From Mesorhizobium sp. J428 (GTDB taxonomy: Bacteria; Pseudomonadota; Alphaproteobacteria; Rhizobiales; Rhizobiaceae), in assembly GCF_024699925.1 (NCBI RefSeq), contig NZ_JAJOMX010000001.1:1054001-1118000 (forward strand): a DNA stretch of 64,000 nucleotides, given 5' to 3'. Shown in pieces: positions 63,169 to 64,000 of the stretch. Position numbers and translations under genes: made by a program. Numbering within the stretch: position 1 is the first letter of the stretch; every line of letters begins with the position of its first letter. The notes under the pieces are model-generated. The model had not been told where the DNA came from and made no database searches. It saw only the letters and a program-made list of their open reading frames with translations.

Positions 63169-63855
63169 GTGGCATTCGCAGCCGAGCGGGAAAGCAGGCC
63201 GGCCAACATCAGGCCAAGCAGCATCGTCGATGGCGTCTACGACAACATCTACCATCGGCTGATGTCGCTGGAGATCGCGCCGGGCGCCCGTATCCCGATC
63301 GACGTGCTTGCACGCGACGTTGGCGTGTCACAGACCCCCGTGCGCGAGGCGTTGAGCCGACTGGAGCGTGAAGGACTGGTGCGCAAGGAGCACCTGATCG
63401 GCTACAGCGCGGCGCCGCAATGGACGCGCAGGCAGTTCGAGGACCTCTATGTGTTCCGCCTGTTGCTGGAGCCGGAAGCGGCGCGGCTGGCGGCGCTCAA
63501 GATGACGCCCGAGGCTCTGCATGGGCTGGAGAATGCGGCCGCGGACATGGGGCACGGCGAAACGCCGCTGGATCGCAACACACGTTATTCACGCTTTGCA
63601 CGCGCTGACGCGCACTTCCACGACGACATCATGAGGATTGCCGGAAACGAGGTGATCCGCAGCACTCTCTTCAATCAGCATGTCCACCTGCACATCTTTC
63701 GGCGGATGTTCCACACCCGCGTGACGCAGGAGGCGCTTGAAGAGCACGAGAGCCTGCTCGCCGCATTCCGTGCGGGCAATCCGGACGCTGCTTTCAAGGC
63801 AATGCACGAACACATCGAGTGTTCGCGCGATCGACTGCTTTCGGCTTTCGAATGA
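63169..63855 (+). CDS. GntR family regulator, FCD domain
   Basis: A 228-residue FadR-type regulator: IYHRLMSLEIAPGARIPIDVLARDVGVSQTPVREALSRLEREGLV as winged helix, and an FCD domain with DAHFHDDIMRIAGN and a later EEHESLLAAFRAGN. The GTG at 63169 has GGGAGGGGG upstream. Divergent from the alcohol dehydrogenase, aldehyde dehydrogenase and hydrolase genes, it probably controls them through the inverted repeat at 63074-63094. The ligand is probably a carboxylic acid. Confidence 0.88.
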   Translation: MAFAAERESRPANIRPSSIVDGVYDNIYHRLMSLEIAPGARIPIDVLARDVGVSQTPVREALSRLEREGLVRKEHLIGYSAAPQWTRRQFEDLYVFRLLLEPEAARLAALKMTPEALHGLENAAADMGHGETPLDRNTRYSRFARADAHFHDDIMRIAGNEVIRSTLFNQHVHLHIFRRMFHTRVTQEALEEHESLLAAFRAGNPDAAFKAMHEHIECSRDRLLSAFE

Positions 63856-63957
63856 CCATGGTGCAAACCAGCTCTACTCCCCCGCTTCCCCGTTCTGATA
63901 ACCAGGCGATGCCGGAGAGCCGGATGTCGCTTCCACCTCAAGACACAGGAGACACAG

Positions 63958-64000
63958 ATGAGCGGCAAGAAAATCCTCATGCTGACAGGCGAATTCACCG
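63958..64000 (+). CDS. DJ-1/PfpI family protein, N-terminal fragment (runs off the window)
   Basis: ATG at 63958 after AGGAGACACAG. The 14 visible codons (MSGKKILMLTGEFT) match the first beta strand of DJ-1/PfpI proteins, which include amidases, chaperones and glyoxalase-like enzymes. The rest lies outside the window, so the family call is tentative. It follows the GntR gene by 102 bp in the same direction. Confidence 0.55.
   Translation, partial: MSGKKILMLTGEFT

Noticed and set aside
1..64000. tRNA/rRNA genes, CRISPR arrays, phage genes, insertion sequences, toxin-antitoxin pairs
   Set aside because: I looked for clover-leaf CCA ends, direct repeat arrays, transposases and small paired genes and found none that I could support.

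Overview
GC-rich DNA with dense, overlapping genes and catabolic families (tripartite tricarboxylate transporters, molybdenum hydroxylases, IclR/GntR/MarR regulators) typical of soil Alphaproteobacteria. The best guess is a Hyphomicrobiales relative of the Mesorhizobium/Aminobacter kind; this is inferred from family content, as no rRNA or other marker gene is present. The window is almost entirely catabolic: transporters, oxidoreductases, CoA enzymes and local regulators. No tRNA, rRNA, CRISPR array, prophage or complete insertion sequence was seen.

Layout. 1-6.7 kb (+): end of an amidohydrolase, a Rieske-less (NdmC-like) oxygenase component, a xanthine-dehydrogenase-type enzyme whose FAD and molybdopterin subunits are fused, its 2Fe-2S subunit and an aldehyde dehydrogenase, all closely spaced or overlapping. 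6.7-10.6 kb: anti-sigma-type kinase with a truncated STAS partner (-), a DUF308 membrane protein joined to a cysteine-peptidase-like domain, an MFS transporter, and a peptidase relic. 10.6-19.7 kb: a kynurenine-formamidase-like hydrolase (-) divergent from an aerobic anthranilate-CoA cluster (2-aminobenzoate-CoA ligase, MarR regulator, 2-aminobenzoyl-CoA monooxygenase/reductase, SDR, enoyl-CoA hydratase, acyl-CoA dehydrogenase, RidA). Two related palindromes mark the two operon heads. 19.7-30.5 kb: a minus-strand purine operon (adenosine deaminase, unknown exported protein, BMP-type binding protein, ABC ATPase, adenine deaminase, flavin monooxygenase, two permeases), then a LysR gene divergent from a CDA-family deaminase. 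31-37 kb: tripartite transporter, GntR regulator, PEP-mutase-family lyase and GlcD-type oxidase. 37-43.7 kb: IclR, DUF6282 amidohydrolase, quinone oxidoreductase, cupin, beta-keto acid cleavage enzyme, HpcH aldolase, SDR. 43.8-51 kb: second tripartite transporter, SnoaL-like protein, two-subunit IorAB-type molybdenum hydroxylase, GST-like protein. 51-57.3 kb (-): complete Liv-type ABC transporter and a TetR gene. 57.4-64 kb: carboxylesterase, second formamidase-like hydrolase, semialdehyde dehydrogenase, iron alcohol dehydrogenase (all -), divergent from a GntR gene; a DJ-1/PfpI gene runs off the end.

The genes form several uptake-plus-degradation modules, each beside its own regulator: purines or purine-like compounds, anthranilate (possibly from tryptophan), organic acids, a hydroxylatable (hetero)aromatic, and ester or amide compounds. 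A striking property is that eleven otherwise conserved genes carry one-base (in one case three separate) frame breaks, several of them in short G or C runs. Sequencing or assembly error is at least as likely as gene decay, so functions are given for the intact reading.
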